This document shows positions 17,145 through 25,810 of a stretch of 64,000 bases of DNA, piece after piece (the stretch's first letter is position 1; each line of letters starts with the position of its first letter). The position numbers and the translations under genes were made by a program. The DNA is taken from positions 1 through 64,000 of the forward strand of contig DATMTS010000115.1 in NCBI GenBank assembly GCA_035564555.1. Direction: 5' to 3'. The stretch is from DATMTS01 sp035564555. Its GTDB lineage: Bacteria; Actinomycetota; Actinomycetes; Actinomycetales; Microbacteriaceae. A model generated the notes under the pieces. It saw nothing but the letters and a program-made list of their open reading frames with translations. It did no database searches and had not been told where the DNA came from.

Positions 17145-17147
17145 GAT
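17142..17147 (+). promoter_or_regulatory. -10 box of the DUF177-rpmF operon, sharing the upstream stop codon
   Basis: TAAGAT begins 14 bp before GTG 17156. Its first three bases are the TAA stop of the transglutaminase gene. Confidence 0.45.
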
Positions 17148-17155
17148 CGTGCAGC

Positions 17156-17713
17156 GTGACCACCTCCACAAACCCGTATCGCATCGATGTGCGCGACCTC
17201 ATTCATCGGACGGGCGAACTTCGCGAACACGACCTGCGCATTGCGGTCCCCGAACAGCTCGGCGAGGGTCTGATCAGTGTGAAGGCCGGGTCCGGGCTCG
17301 ATCTCGACGTGCGTCTCGAGTCCGTGCATGAGGGCATCCTGGTCTCCGCCGAGGTCGACGCAGAGGCCACTGGGGTGTGCGGGCGCTGCCTGACCGACCT
17401 CACGCTTCCGCTCCAAGTCGATTTTCAAGAGCTTTTCGCGTATTCTTCTGGGGAAGCTTTCGACTATGAGGTTCACGACGACCACGTGGATCTTGAACCT
17501 CTTGTCAGGGATGCGGTGGTGTTGTCATTGCCGTTCCAACCGGTCTGCCGGCCCGATTGCCCCGGTCTCGATCCCGAGACGGGTGAGCGGATGGCCGAGC
17601 AGAAGGAGCGCGAATCCAGCAGCGGAATCGATCCGCGGTGGGCCGCGCTCAGCCGGTTGAAAGCGTCAGAAGACGTGGCCGGCGACGCCGGTCGAGAAGA
17701 CCAGAGCTCGTGA
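17156..17713 (+). CDS. DUF177 (YceD) family protein
   Basis: The protein has 185 residues of the DUF177/YceD family, which lies before rpmF in many bacteria and has been linked to 23S rRNA accumulation in other organisms. Two cysteine pairs, CGRC near residue 75 and CRPDC near 133, could bind a metal. The acidic middle (SSGEAFDYEVHDDHVDLEP) and a charged C-terminal tail are typical. GTG 17156 is supported by the -10 box and by the TSTNPYRIDVRDL start; in-frame starts further upstream lie within the transglutaminase gene. It is 35 bp upstream of rpmF and likely co-transcribed with it. Confidence 0.85.
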   Translation: MTTSTNPYRIDVRDLIHRTGELREHDLRIAVPEQLGEGLISVKAGSGLDLDVRLESVHEGILVSAEVDAEATGVCGRCLTDLTLPLQVDFQELFAYSSGEAFDYEVHDDHVDLEPLVRDAVVLSLPFQPVCRPDCPGLDPETGERMAEQKERESSSGIDPRWAALSRLKASEDVAGDAGREDQSS

Positions 17714-17748
17714 GATCAGAGCACTAGGACGAGAGAAGAGAGATCACC

Positions 17749-17952
17749 ATGGCTGTTCCGAAGCGGAAGAAGTCGCGCGCCAACACCCACGCACGCCGGT
17801 CGCAGTGGAAGGCCGAGGTCCCCACGCTCGTCAAGACCGTCGAGAACGGCAAAGTGACGTACAGCCTGCCGCACCGCGCGAAGGTCGTCGAGGACTCGGC
17901 AGGAACCCCGCTGTTCCTCGAGTACAAGGGCCGCAAGGTCGCCGACGTCTAG
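17749..17952 (+). CDS. rpmF: 50S ribosomal protein L32
   Basis: The protein has 67 residues and is bL32 of the large ribosomal subunit. It begins MAVPKRKKSRANTHARRSQW, the usual basic start. It contains no cysteine, so it is the zinc-independent form lacking the CxxC ribbon. This variant is what I expect in Microbacteriaceae and supports the taxonomic guess. A purine-rich GAGAGAAGAGAG lies before the ATG. It sits between DUF177 and rnc, the common order. Confidence 0.95.
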   Translation: MAVPKRKKSRANTHARRSQWKAEVPTLVKTVENGKVTYSLPHRAKVVEDSAGTPLFLEYKGRKVADV

Positions 17953-18004
17953 TCAACTGCAGCGTCTGCAATCCAGGCTCGGGGTCGATATCGACCCCGA
18001 GCTG

Positions 18005-18640
18005 TTGACGCTCGCCCTGACCCATCGGTCGTACGCCTACGAGCACGGTGGCATCCCGAACAACGAGCGCCTGGAGTTCCTCGGCGACTCAATTCTCGGT
18101 CAAGCCGTCACCGTCATGCTGTACCGGCAGCATCCCGGGCTCGACGAGGGCGACCTCGCCAAGCGGCGGGCGTCCCTGGTCTCCAGCGTCGCCCTCGCCG
18201 AGGTTGCCCGCACCATCGGCCTCGGCGAATACCTGCTGCTCGGTCGCGGCGAGGCGGCCAGCGGGGGAGCGGCGAAGCCCTCGATCCTGGCCGACACCGT
18301 CGAAGCGGTCATCGGCGCGGTGTACCTCGACGCGGGCGATGACGCGGCGACCGCACTCGTGCTTCGGCTGATCGAACCTCTGCTGGAGGATCCCGACCGG
18401 TTCGGCGCCGCCATGGACCCGAAGACCAGCCTGCAGGAGGCCGCTGCGCAGCACGGCGCTCCCGCGCCGGTCTACGTCGTGACCAACTCAGGACCCGATC
18501 ACAACAAGGTCTTCCATGCGACGGTGGAGGTGCCGGGCCTGATCGCGGCGACCGGTGACGGCACCAGCAAGAAGCACGCCGAGATGAGCGCCGCGCTGCA
18601 GGCCTGGACACAGTTGAATGCCGGAACTGCCCGAGGTTGA
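18005..18640 (+). CDS. rnc: Ribonuclease III
   Basis: The enzyme cleaves double-stranded RNA, including rRNA precursors. The RNase III signature NERLEFLGDSILG, the second catalytic block DTVEAVIGAVYLDAG, and a C-terminal double-stranded-RNA-binding domain (DPKTSLQEAAAQHG onward, ending KKHAEMSAALQAW) are all present. The start is uncertain. The first ATG, GTG or TTG is TTG 18005, giving 211 residues, but homology to other RNase III proteins clearly begins earlier: the frame upstream reads LQRLQSRLGVDIDPE. A CTG at 17957, four bases after the rpmF stop, would give the usual 227 residues and may be the true start. The gene overlaps mutM by 23 bp. Confidence 0.9.
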   Translation: MTLALTHRSYAYEHGGIPNNERLEFLGDSILGQAVTVMLYRQHPGLDEGDLAKRRASLVSSVALAEVARTIGLGEYLLLGRGEAASGGAAKPSILADTVEAVIGAVYLDAGDDAATALVLRLIEPLLEDPDRFGAAMDPKTSLQEAAAQHGAPAPVYVVTNSGPDHNKVFHATVEVPGLIAATGDGTSKKHAEMSAALQAWTQLNAGTARG

Positions 18641-19628
18641 GGTGGTGCGCGTCGGCCTTCAGCCCGCGGTCACCGGCGCGACCGTCAGTTCCGTCGAGGT
18701 GTTCGACGAGCGTGCGCTCACCAGGCACGATCGTGCCAGGGGCGACTTCGCGGCACTGCTCACAGGGCGCCGGATGCTGGGCGCCGCCCGACGTGGAAAG
18801 TTCCTCTGGGTACCGCTGCAGGATGCGCCGCGCGGCAGCGCCGACCGCGACCGTCCGTCGGACGCGCTGCTGGTGCATCTGGGCATGAGCGGGCAGGTGC
18901 TGCTCCGCGATCCGGGCGCCGCCGACGACCGCCACCTGCGCATCCGTCTCACCATCGAGCATCCGGCGCACGGGGAACTCGTCGTGCACTTCGCCGACCA
19001 GCGCACGTTCGGTTCCCTCGCCGTCGACCGGATGCTCCCGACGGCGGACGGTGCCCCGGGCGGCCACGGGTGGGACAGCCCGTTGGTGCCGGGGCAGGTC
19101 GCACACATCGCGCGCGACCCGCTCGACGACGCGTTCGACGACGACGCGTTCATCCGCATCCTGCGCAACAGGCGCACCACCGTCAAGCGGGCGCTGCTGG
19201 ATCAGGGACTGATCAGCGGAATCGGCAACATCTACGCCGACGAGGCGTTATGGGCGGCACGGGTGCACTTCGACCAACCGACCGGCGCACTGAGTGTGCG
19301 TCGGGCGCGCGTGCTGCTGGCCGAGGTGCGACTCGTGCTGCAGAAGGCGCTTGCCGAAGGCGGCACGAGCTTCGACGCCCAATACGTGGATGTGAACGGC
19401 GCGTCCGGCTACTTCTCGCACAGCCTGAACGCCTACGGCCGCCATGGCCGTCCCTGCCCCCGCTGCGGACGCGACCTGGTGCGCGCGACGTTCATGAACC
19501 GCTCCTCGCACTATTGCCCGAACTGCCAGCGGGTTCGTCTGCCCGGCCCGCCTCGCGGCGCGCTCAACAGCGAGGCTCGCGGCATGCTCCGCGCCGAGTC
19601 CGGCAGCATGGGGCAGCAGGCATCGTGA
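18618..19628 (+). CDS. mutM: Formamidopyrimidine-DNA glycosylase (Fpg)
   Basis: The protein has 336 residues and removes 8-oxoguanine and related oxidised bases from DNA. The protein begins MPELPEVEVV, with the catalytic Pro and Glu just after the initiator Met. The beta-loop lysine lies in RRGKFLW near residue 59. A helix-two-turn-helix motif (LISGIGNIYADEALW) and a C-terminal zinc finger (CPRCGRD and HYCPNCQR) complete the enzyme. About 40 residues follow the finger as a Gly/Ser-rich tail. It starts inside the end of rnc and its TGA overlaps the GTG of the next gene, so rnc, mutM and the membrane protein are translationally coupled. Confidence 0.95.
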   Translation: MPELPEVEVVRVGLQPAVTGATVSSVEVFDERALTRHDRARGDFAALLTGRRMLGAARRGKFLWVPLQDAPRGSADRDRPSDALLVHLGMSGQVLLRDPGAADDRHLRIRLTIEHPAHGELVVHFADQRTFGSLAVDRMLPTADGAPGGHGWDSPLVPGQVAHIARDPLDDAFDDDAFIRILRNRRTTVKRALLDQGLISGIGNIYADEALWAARVHFDQPTGALSVRRARVLLAEVRLVLQKALAEGGTSFDAQYVDVNGASGYFSHSLNAYGRHGRPCPRCGRDLVRATFMNRSSHYCPNCQRVRLPGPPRGALNSEARGMLRAESGSMGQQAS

Positions 19629-20077
19629 CAGCCTCGAGCCTCGCAGTGATCGTCGCGATCGCCTTCGCCTGGAGCGGGGCGGTCGTGGCGATCTCGTTCT
19701 TGGAAACCCCGCTCAAGTTCCGCGCGCCGGGGATCACGCTCAAGCTCGGTCTCGGTATCGGCCGCATCGTGTTCCGCGCCATGAACGTGCTCGAGGGTGT
19801 GCTTGCGGCCGGGCTCGTGATCGCTGCAATCCTTGGGCTGGCCGACGGCAGCACCTCCGGACCGTCCGAAGTCTCGGTGGCCGGCGCGGTCGCCGTGCTC
19901 ACGCTGCTTGCGCAGGTCGCGCTGGTACGACCCGCACTCGCGCGGCGCACCGCGGCTGTTCTGGCAGATCGCGCGGAAGGCGGCTCACGCGTCCACCTGG
20001 CCTATGTCGCGCTGGAACTGGTGAAACTGGCCTCCCTCATCGTCGCGGGCGTCGCCGCATTGGTGGCGCTGGCCTGA
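19625..20077 (+). CDS. Conserved small membrane protein
   Basis: The protein has 150 residues and about four transmembrane helices, with the conserved-looking segment FLETPLKFRAPGITLKLGLG after the first. I recognise it only as an unnamed membrane-protein family that occurs in actinobacteria; no catalytic motif is visible. GTG 19625 overlaps the mutM stop as GTGA. It converges on the damaged GNAT gene, with only eight bases between the two original stop codons. The function is unknown. Confidence 0.72.
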   Translation: MTASSLAVIVAIAFAWSGAVVAISFLETPLKFRAPGITLKLGLGIGRIVFRAMNVLEGVLAAGLVIAAILGLADGSTSGPSEVSVAGAVAVLTLLAQVALVRPALARRTAAVLADRAEGGSRVHLAYVALELVKLASLIVAGVAALVALA

Positions 20078-20085
20078 TCGCGGGC

Positions 20086-21047
20086 TCAGGCGGCTGCGAG
20101 CGACTTCTGCCAGTTCGCCTCATAGCCCAACGGCGCTGAGCCGAGCGCGTCGTTGATCGCTCGCATCGGGCCGTTCTCGTCTGCGTCGGAACCGCGATCT
20201 CGGTGTACGCAGCGAACTCGCCGATGGCCTCATCCAGGGCGGCCGTGGTCAGCAGCGGCTCGGCGCGTGCGTACAGTCGTTCCTCGTAGTCGCGAACGCG
20301 GCGGATGTCCCACTGCTCCGCATCCAGCGTGATACCCTCGCGCGGCACATCGTGCACCATCTGCGCCCTGGCCTGCGCATAGCCGTCGACCAGTTCATCC
20401 GGGCAGTGCCGCCACCAACTGACGGTGCGGTAACCGGTCGCGTGTCCCCACGTCTCGCGTTCCAACCGCTCTGCGAGTGAGGGCGGCAGCGGCACCGCCA
20501 GCGCGCTCATCACGTCCACCTGGCCCAGCCGGTAGCCGTGCGCGCGTGCGAAGCGCACCGCGGGATCGTCGGCGCGCAGCGCCACAGCGCCGGTGGGCGC
20601 CGACACCGTCGGTATGCCGTCTTCGGGGACGCCGGCGACGTGCTCCGAGTACATGGTGAGGTGGAGGCGTCCACCTTCGGCGATCAGTTCCTCGCCCCGT
20701 GCCAGCAGCGCCGAACCGATTCCTCGCCCTCGGGCGCCGGGAACCACCCGAACGTCGAGCTCCGCAGTCGTCGCATCCGGTTCCAGCGGCAGCACGACGG
20801 AGACGCACCCGACGGCCAGACCGTCGAGCCTGGCGAGTTCGATCATCCGCAAGTGGAAGGGGCTCGGCCGATAGGAGGGCAGTTCGTCGATTGCGCTGTA
20901 GACGAAGTCGTCGTTGCCCCACAGTTGCACCGCGCAGGCATTGCCCACGTCGACGAAATCGGCGAAGTCCGCGGCGTCGGCGTCGTCGGCGGATCGGATC
21001 TCGTCGGGAACCTGCACCGGACGGATCTCGACGCGCACGGCATCCAC
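20086..21047 (-). pseudogene. GNAT acetyltransferase-like gene with internal deletion and frameshift
   Basis: The first 280 residues are coherent: a GNAT domain with the acetyl-CoA loop VVPGARGRGIGSALL near residue 107 and a linker leading to a second, degenerate GNAT domain. After FAAYTEIAVP (about position 20190) the frame turns into Arg/Thr-rich nonsense. In the neighbouring frame the same DNA then reads ADENGPMRAINDALG and YEANWQKSL, which resembles the C-terminal end of this family, and stops at 20086. The piece that should carry the second acetyl-CoA loop is missing. I infer a deletion of about 100-150 bp, not a multiple of three. The start is GTG 21047 or 21038; AAAGG favours 21038. 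Confidence 0.7.
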
Positions 21048-21136
21048 CTTTCGATCGATAGCCGACCAGCCTATCCGCCTTCCCGGCGCCCGGCCCGGTA
21101 TCCGGTACCGTAGTGCCTGGCAGAAATGGGGTGTCG

Positions 21137-24100
21137 GTGTACCTGAAGAGCTTGACGCTCAAGGGCTTCAAGTCCTTCGCTCAGCCGACCACTTTCGCGT
21201 TCGAGCGCGGCGTGACGTGCGTGGTGGGCCCCAACGGCTCCGGCAAGTCCAACGTCGTCGACGCGCTCGCCTGGGTGATGGGCGAGCAGGGTGCCAAGAC
21301 GCTGCGGGGCGGCAAGATGGAAGACGTCATCTTCGCCGGCACGTCGACCCGCGGGCCGCTCGGTCGCGCCGAGGTCACCCTCACGATCGACAATTCGGAC
21401 GGGGCGCTGCCGATCGACTACACCGAGGTGACGATCAGCAGAACGCTGTTCCGCAACGGCGGCAGCGAGTACGCCATCAACGGCGAAGGATGCCGGTTGC
21501 TCGATGTGCAGGAACTGCTCAGCGACTCGGGCCTCGGCCGCGAGATGCACGTGATCGTCGGGCAGGGGCAGCTCGACGCCGTGCTGCATGCCAGCCCGGA
21601 GGACCGGCGCGGCTTCATCGAGGAGGCCGCGGGCATCCTCAAGCATCGCCGCCGCAAGGAGAAGACGCTGCGCAAATTGGAGGCGATGCAGACCAATCTC
21701 ACCCGGCTCAGCGATCTCGCCGGTGAGATCCGGCGTCAGCTGAAACCGCTCAGCCATCAGGCCGAGATCGCGCGCGAGGCGCAGACCATCGCCGCCGTGG
21801 TGCGTGACGCGCGCGCCCGCCTGCTTGCCGACGAGGTCGTCGGTCTGCGTGCCGCCCTCGACGATTTCTCGCGCGACGAGAATCAACGGCACAGCGAGCG
21901 GATCGTGCTGCAGGAACAGCTGGAGCAGAGCCAGTTGCGCATCGCCCGTCTCGAGCAGCAGCAGGTGTCGGATGCCGTCGACGCGGCACGACGCACCAGC
22001 TTCGGTCTGGAGTCGGTGCAGGAGCGCCTACGCGGCCTGTTCACCCTCGCCAACCAGCGGCTCGCCTTGCTGGGCAGCCAGGGCGACGCCTCCGACGCGA
22101 CGGTGAGCGTGACGCAGGAGGCCATCGATGCGGCAGCCGCGGAGGCCGCTCGTTTGCGTGAGTCGGTGACCGCCGCCGAGGCGGAGCACCTGCGGGCGCA
22201 GGCAGCGACCCGGGCCGCACGGGTGCGCCTGGACGCCGTCGACGATGAGATCGCAGCGCAGAGCGAGCTCGTCTCCAAGCACGACCTCGAGTTGAGCAAG
22301 CTGACCGGGCAGGCGGATGCCGCGGCACAGCGACTCGCGGCCGTGCGCGGAGAGGTCCTCCGGCAGCAGAACGCCCTGGACGCGGCCCGGGAACGCCACG
22401 AGGACGCGCGGGCCCGGTTCGCCGCGGCCGAGGCGGAGGCGGTCGACGCAGATACGGGGGAGAGCGACCTCGACGAGGCCTACGAGTTCGCTCAGGCGAA
22501 GGTGTTCGAGGCCGAGGGCGAGATCGAACGGCTGCGCGAGGAACTGCACACGCTCGAGCGGGAGCGCGACGCGCTTGCCGCGCGCACCAGCGCGCTCTCG
22601 CTGGCACTGGATCAGCGGGACGGGTCCACCGCGCTTGTCGCCGCGGGACTGACCGGCATCCGCGGGCTCGTCGCCGAGCACGTCCAGGTGCTCCCAGGCT
22701 ATGAGACGGCCGTCGCTGCGGCTCTCGGCACGCTGGCCGACGCGGTGCTCGCCTCCGACGCAGACGCCGGTGTCGACGCCATCGAGCACGCGCGATCCGA
22801 CGATCTGGGCCGGGTGGAGGTGGTGATCGGCGATGCCGGCCGGGCCGGCCCCGCACTGCCCGCACTGCCGCCCGGCACCATCGCTGCGGGCGATGTCGTC
22901 ACCGCGCCCGACGGCATCCTCGCGATCCTCGCGCACTCCGTGATCGCCGACGATCTCGGCGCCGCGCGGGCCGCGTGGCGTGCACTCGCCGCGACCGCGC
23001 AGCTCACCGTCATCACCCGCGCCGGCGATGTGCTCACCGAACGCGTGCTGCGGGGCGGGTCGGGAGCTGGTCAGAGCAAGCTCGAGCTCGTGGCCGAACG
23101 AGATGCGGCCGGTCATCGGCTCGAGGAGGTCACCTCGCACCTGGAGCGCGCCCGGTTCGCGCTCGCGGAGCAGCGCGGCGCCCTGCAGAGCGCCAAGCAG
23201 CAGTCGACGGCGGCGCTCTCCGCGCTGCGCGAGTTCGACTCCCGGCTTGCGGCTCAGGCCGAGAAGCTCAGCCGGCTCAAGGTGCAGGTGGAGACCTCGG
23301 CCGCAGAGTCGGAGCGGTTGAGCAGCGCGATCGACGTCGCTGCGGAGCGGGTGGCCGAGGCGCAGGCCGCGGCCGAGAAGGCCAAGAACGCTCTGGAGAC
23401 CGCCCGTTCGCGGCCGCGGCCGATTCTCGACGTGAGCGCGCGCGACGGTCTGCTGGCCGAGCTCGAAGCGGCCCGCGAGGCGGAGATCGAGGCACGTCTC
23501 GCGGTCGAGACCGCCAAGGAGCGCGTGCGGGCCGAGCAGGAACGCGGTCGTTCCCTCGTGGCGCGCAGGGAGGCCGAGCGGGCCGCCGCCGAGCAGGCTG
23601 CACGCCGTGCCGTGGTCCGCAGGCATCAGACGGATGCCGCCAACCGCGTCATCGCCGCGCTGCCGGCTGTGCTGGACTCCGCGGCCGCCTCCGCGACCCA
23701 GGCTCGCGTCGAGCTCGCGACGGCCGAGGCGGAGAGGGCGAGCCAGAACGAGGAGCTGACCGGGCTTCGCCGCGATGAAAGCGCCCTCCGCGAGCGGCTG
23801 CAGGCGATTAGTGAGAACGTGCACGGCCTGGAGCTGCAGATCTATGAGAAGAAGCTGCACCTCTCGGGGCTGCTCGAGCGCGCCGGAAGCGAGCTCGGGC
23901 TGGTCGAAGACGTGCTCATCGCCGAGTACGGGCCGCAGGTGCCGGTGCCCGCCGACAGCGGATCGGAGGTCGACGGCGGCTCCGAGGTGCCGACCGTGCC
24001 CTTCGACCGTGCCGACCAACGACGTCGGCTCGATCGTGCCGAACGCAAACTCGCGCAACTCGGCCGGGTCAACCCGCTCGCGCTGGAGGAGTTCGCGGCT

Positions 24101-24670
24101 CTGGAGCAACGGCACAAGTTCCTCACCGAACAACTCAGCGATCTGACGAACACGCGCAAAGATCTGCTCACCATAATCGAGGAGATCGACGGCAAGATGC
24201 AGTCGATCTTCTCCGCCGCCTTCGAAGACACGCGTGCCGCGTTCGCCGAGGTCTTCCCGGTGCTGTTCCCGGGCGGAAGCGGCAGCATCCGGTTGACCGA
24301 TCCGGAGAACCTGCTCACGACGGGCATCGAGGTGTCCGTGAAGCCGGCCGGCAAGAAGATCGAACGGCTCTCCCTGCTCTCTGGCGGAGAACGCTCGCTC
24401 GCCGCCGTGGCACTGCTGATCGCGATCTTCAAGGCGCGACCGAGCCCGTTCTACATCATGGACGAGGTGGAGGCCGCGCTGGACGATGCCAACCTCGGGC
24501 GTCTGCTCACGGTTCTCGAGGAGCTGCGCGAGTCGAGCCAGCTGATCGTCATCACCCACCAGAAGCGCACGATGGAGATCGCCGACGCCCTCTACGGCGT
24601 CTCGATGCGCCAGGACGGCGTCTCGGCGGTCGTCGGGCAGCGGGTCGCGGTCGACGAGGGCGCGGCGTAG
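21137..24670 (+). CDS. smc: Chromosome segregation protein SMC
   Basis: The protein has 1,177 residues, the full SMC length. Walker A is VVGPNGSGKSNVVDAL near residue 31; two long coiled coils rich in Ala, Glu, Arg and Gln flank a hinge domain at about residues 500-610; the C-terminal head has LLSGGERSLAAVALL near 1080 and Walker B FYIMDEVEAALDDANL near 1108. It forms the ring of the condensin complex that organises the chromosome. GTG 21137 is chosen because the family starts MYLKSLTLKGFKSFA; GTG codons at 21113 and 21131 are in frame but add nothing conserved. TACCGT at 21106-21111 is a possible -10 box. ScpA and ScpB genes are not in the window. Confidence 0.95.
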   Translation: MYLKSLTLKGFKSFAQPTTFAFERGVTCVVGPNGSGKSNVVDALAWVMGEQGAKTLRGGKMEDVIFAGTSTRGPLGRAEVTLTIDNSDGALPIDYTEVTISRTLFRNGGSEYAINGEGCRLLDVQELLSDSGLGREMHVIVGQGQLDAVLHASPEDRRGFIEEAAGILKHRRRKEKTLRKLEAMQTNLTRLSDLAGEIRRQLKPLSHQAEIAREAQTIAAVVRDARARLLADEVVGLRAALDDFSRDENQRHSERIVLQEQLEQSQLRIARLEQQQVSDAVDAARRTSFGLESVQERLRGLFTLANQRLALLGSQGDASDATVSVTQEAIDAAAAEAARLRESVTAAEAEHLRAQAATRAARVRLDAVDDEIAAQSELVSKHDLELSKLTGQADAAAQRLAAVRGEVLRQQNALDAARERHEDARARFAAAEAEAVDADTGESDLDEAYEFAQAKVFEAEGEIERLREELHTLERERDALAARTSALSLALDQRDGSTALVAAGLTGIRGLVAEHVQVLPGYETAVAAALGTLADAVLASDADAGVDAIEHARSDDLGRVEVVIGDAGRAGPALPALPPGTIAAGDVVTAPDGILAILAHSVIADDLGAARAAWRALAATAQLTVITRAGDVLTERVLRGGSGAGQSKLELVAERDAAGHRLEEVTSHLERARFALAEQRGALQSAKQQSTAALSALREFDSRLAAQAEKLSRLKVQVETSAAESERLSSAIDVAAERVAEAQAAAEKAKNALETARSRPRPILDVSARDGLLAELEAAREAEIEARLAVETAKERVRAEQERGRSLVARREAERAAAEQAARRAVVRRHQTDAANRVIAALPAVLDSAAASATQARVELATAEAERASQNEELTGLRRDESALRERLQAISENVHGLELQIYEKKLHLSGLLERAGSELGLVEDVLIAEYGPQVPVPADSGSEVDGGSEVPTVPFDRADQRRRLDRAERKLAQLGRVNPLALEEFAALEQRHKFLTEQLSDLTNTRKDLLTIIEEIDGKMQSIFSAAFEDTRAAFAEVFPVLFPGGSGSIRLTDPENLLTTGIEVSVKPAGKKIERLSLLSGGERSLAAVALLIAIFKARPSPFYIMDEVEAALDDANLGRLLTVLEELRESSQLIVITHQKRTMEIADALYGVSMRQDGVSAVVGQRVAVDEGAA

Positions 24671-24738
24671 GTCGCCGACCCGCGACCCAACCAGCGCACC
24701 CCACCCAGTCCGCGTGGCCTGGCCCTCGTACGGCGCAA

Positions 24739-24802
24739 CGGAACCACCTTTGTGCATCGGAACCGGGAACGTTCCTGGTTCGCATGCACAAAGGTGGTTC
24801 CG
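24739..24802. repeat. 64-bp nested palindromic element, copy 3
   Basis: The layout is the same as copies 1 and 2, 23.8 kb away. Here the outer 17-bp arms (24739-24755, 24786-24802) pair perfectly. The inner 20-bp palindrome (24761-24780) reads AACCGGGAACGTTCCTGGTT, with changes in both arms relative to copy 1 that preserve most pairing. It lies 69 bp after the smc stop. Confidence 0.85.
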
Positions 24803-24820
24803 TCGACAGGAAGCTGGTGG

Positions 24821-24898
24821 CGCGGGCGCGTGGGCGGACCCGGGCGCGGGCAGGCAGGCGGGCGGACCCGGGCGGGCGCAGGCAGGCAGGCGGGCGGC
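24821..24898. repeat. G-rich short repeats upstream of ftsY
   Basis: GGGCGGACCCGGGCG occurs at 24832 and 24860, and runs of GGCA/GGCG follow each copy. The plus strand is strongly purine-skewed. No gene is seen. Confidence 0.65.
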
Positions 24899-24922
24899 GA
24901 CCGATCGGGGATGCCTTCCGTC

Positions 24923-24928
24923 TACGCT
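24923..24928 (+). promoter_or_regulatory. -10 box of ftsY (leaderless)
   Basis: TACGCT begins 12 bp before ATG 24935. Confidence 0.45.
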
Positions 24929-24934
24929 TGAGAC

Positions 24935-25807
24935 ATGGCTGAACGTTCCTGGTCGCTCACGGGCGCGCTACGCGGCATGTTCGCGAAGAAGACGATCGAT
25001 GACGACACGTGGGACGATCTTGAGACGGCGCTCATCACCGCGGATTTCGGTCCGGATGTCACCGAGGCGATCGTCGATGATCTGCGCGAGAAGGTCGAGC
25101 GTTATCGCACGACCGACCCCGCCGATCTGCAGCGGATGCTTCGCGAGGGCATCGAGGAGCGGCTGGCGAAGCTCGACCCGACCCTCCGGCTGACCGAACG
25201 CCCCGCGGTGGTGCTCGTGGTCGGCGTCAACGGCGTCGGCAAGACGACGACGATCGGCAAGTTCGCCAGGTTCTTGCGCAACTACGACCGCACCGTCGTC
25301 GTGGGCGCGGCCGATACGTTCCGCGCGGCGGCCGTGGAACAGCTCGCCACCTGGGCCGAACGCGCCGGCGCGCAGATCGTGCGCCCTCAGCAGCAGGGGC
25401 AGGATCCGGCATCCGTCGCGTTCCAGACCATCGAGTTCGCCAAGCAGCACGGCACCGAGATCGTGATCATCGACACGGCGGGCCGGCTGCACACCAAGGG
25501 CGGGCTGATGGACGAGCTCTCCAAGATCAAGCGCGTCGTCGAGAAGCAGGCGCCGATCGCCGAGGTGCTGCTCGTGCTGGATGCGACGACCGGCCAGAAC
25601 GGACTCATGCAGGCCCAGGCGTTCATCGAGCACGCCGGTGTGACGGGGCTGGTTCTGACCAAGCTCGACGGGTCGGCCAAGGGCGGATTCGTGCTGGCCG
25701 TGCAGGAGAAGACGGGACTGCCCATCAAGCTCGTCGGCCAGGGCGAGAGCATCGGCGACCTGACGGGCTTCACGCCGCACGTGTTCGCGCAGCAACTGGT
25801 CGGGTGA
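24935..25807 (+). CDS. ftsY: Signal recognition particle receptor FtsY
   Basis: The protein has 290 residues: a short N-terminal helical part and the NG GTPase domain that docks the signal recognition particle at the membrane. G1 is GVNGVGKTTTIGKFA near residue 97, followed by ADTFRAAAVEQL, the G3 motif DTAGRLHTK near 179 and TKLDGSAKGG. The acidic N-terminal A domain found in Escherichia coli is missing, as in many actinobacteria. Its partner ffh is 1.5 kb downstream. The C-terminus ends DLTGFTPHVFAQQLVG, the expected membrane/SRP-contact helix. Confidence 0.95.
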   Translation: MAERSWSLTGALRGMFAKKTIDDDTWDDLETALITADFGPDVTEAIVDDLREKVERYRTTDPADLQRMLREGIEERLAKLDPTLRLTERPAVVLVVGVNGVGKTTTIGKFARFLRNYDRTVVVGAADTFRAAAVEQLATWAERAGAQIVRPQQQGQDPASVAFQTIEFAKQHGTEIVIIDTAGRLHTKGGLMDELSKIKRVVEKQAPIAEVLLVLDATTGQNGLMQAQAFIEHAGVTGLVLTKLDGSAKGGFVLAVQEKTGLPIKLVGQGESIGDLTGFTPHVFAQQLVG

Positions 25808-25810
25808 GGC

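Noticed and set aside
22028..24757. A 909-codon minus-strand frame opposite smc
   Set aside because: The plus strand encodes clear SMC motifs throughout. The antisense frame is compositional and His/Arg/Gly-rich.
24671..24934. A 4.5S (SRP) RNA gene near ftsY and ffh
   Set aside because: The palindrome there lacks the GGAA tetraloop and asymmetric bulge of SRP RNA, and copies of the same element lie far away before leuC.
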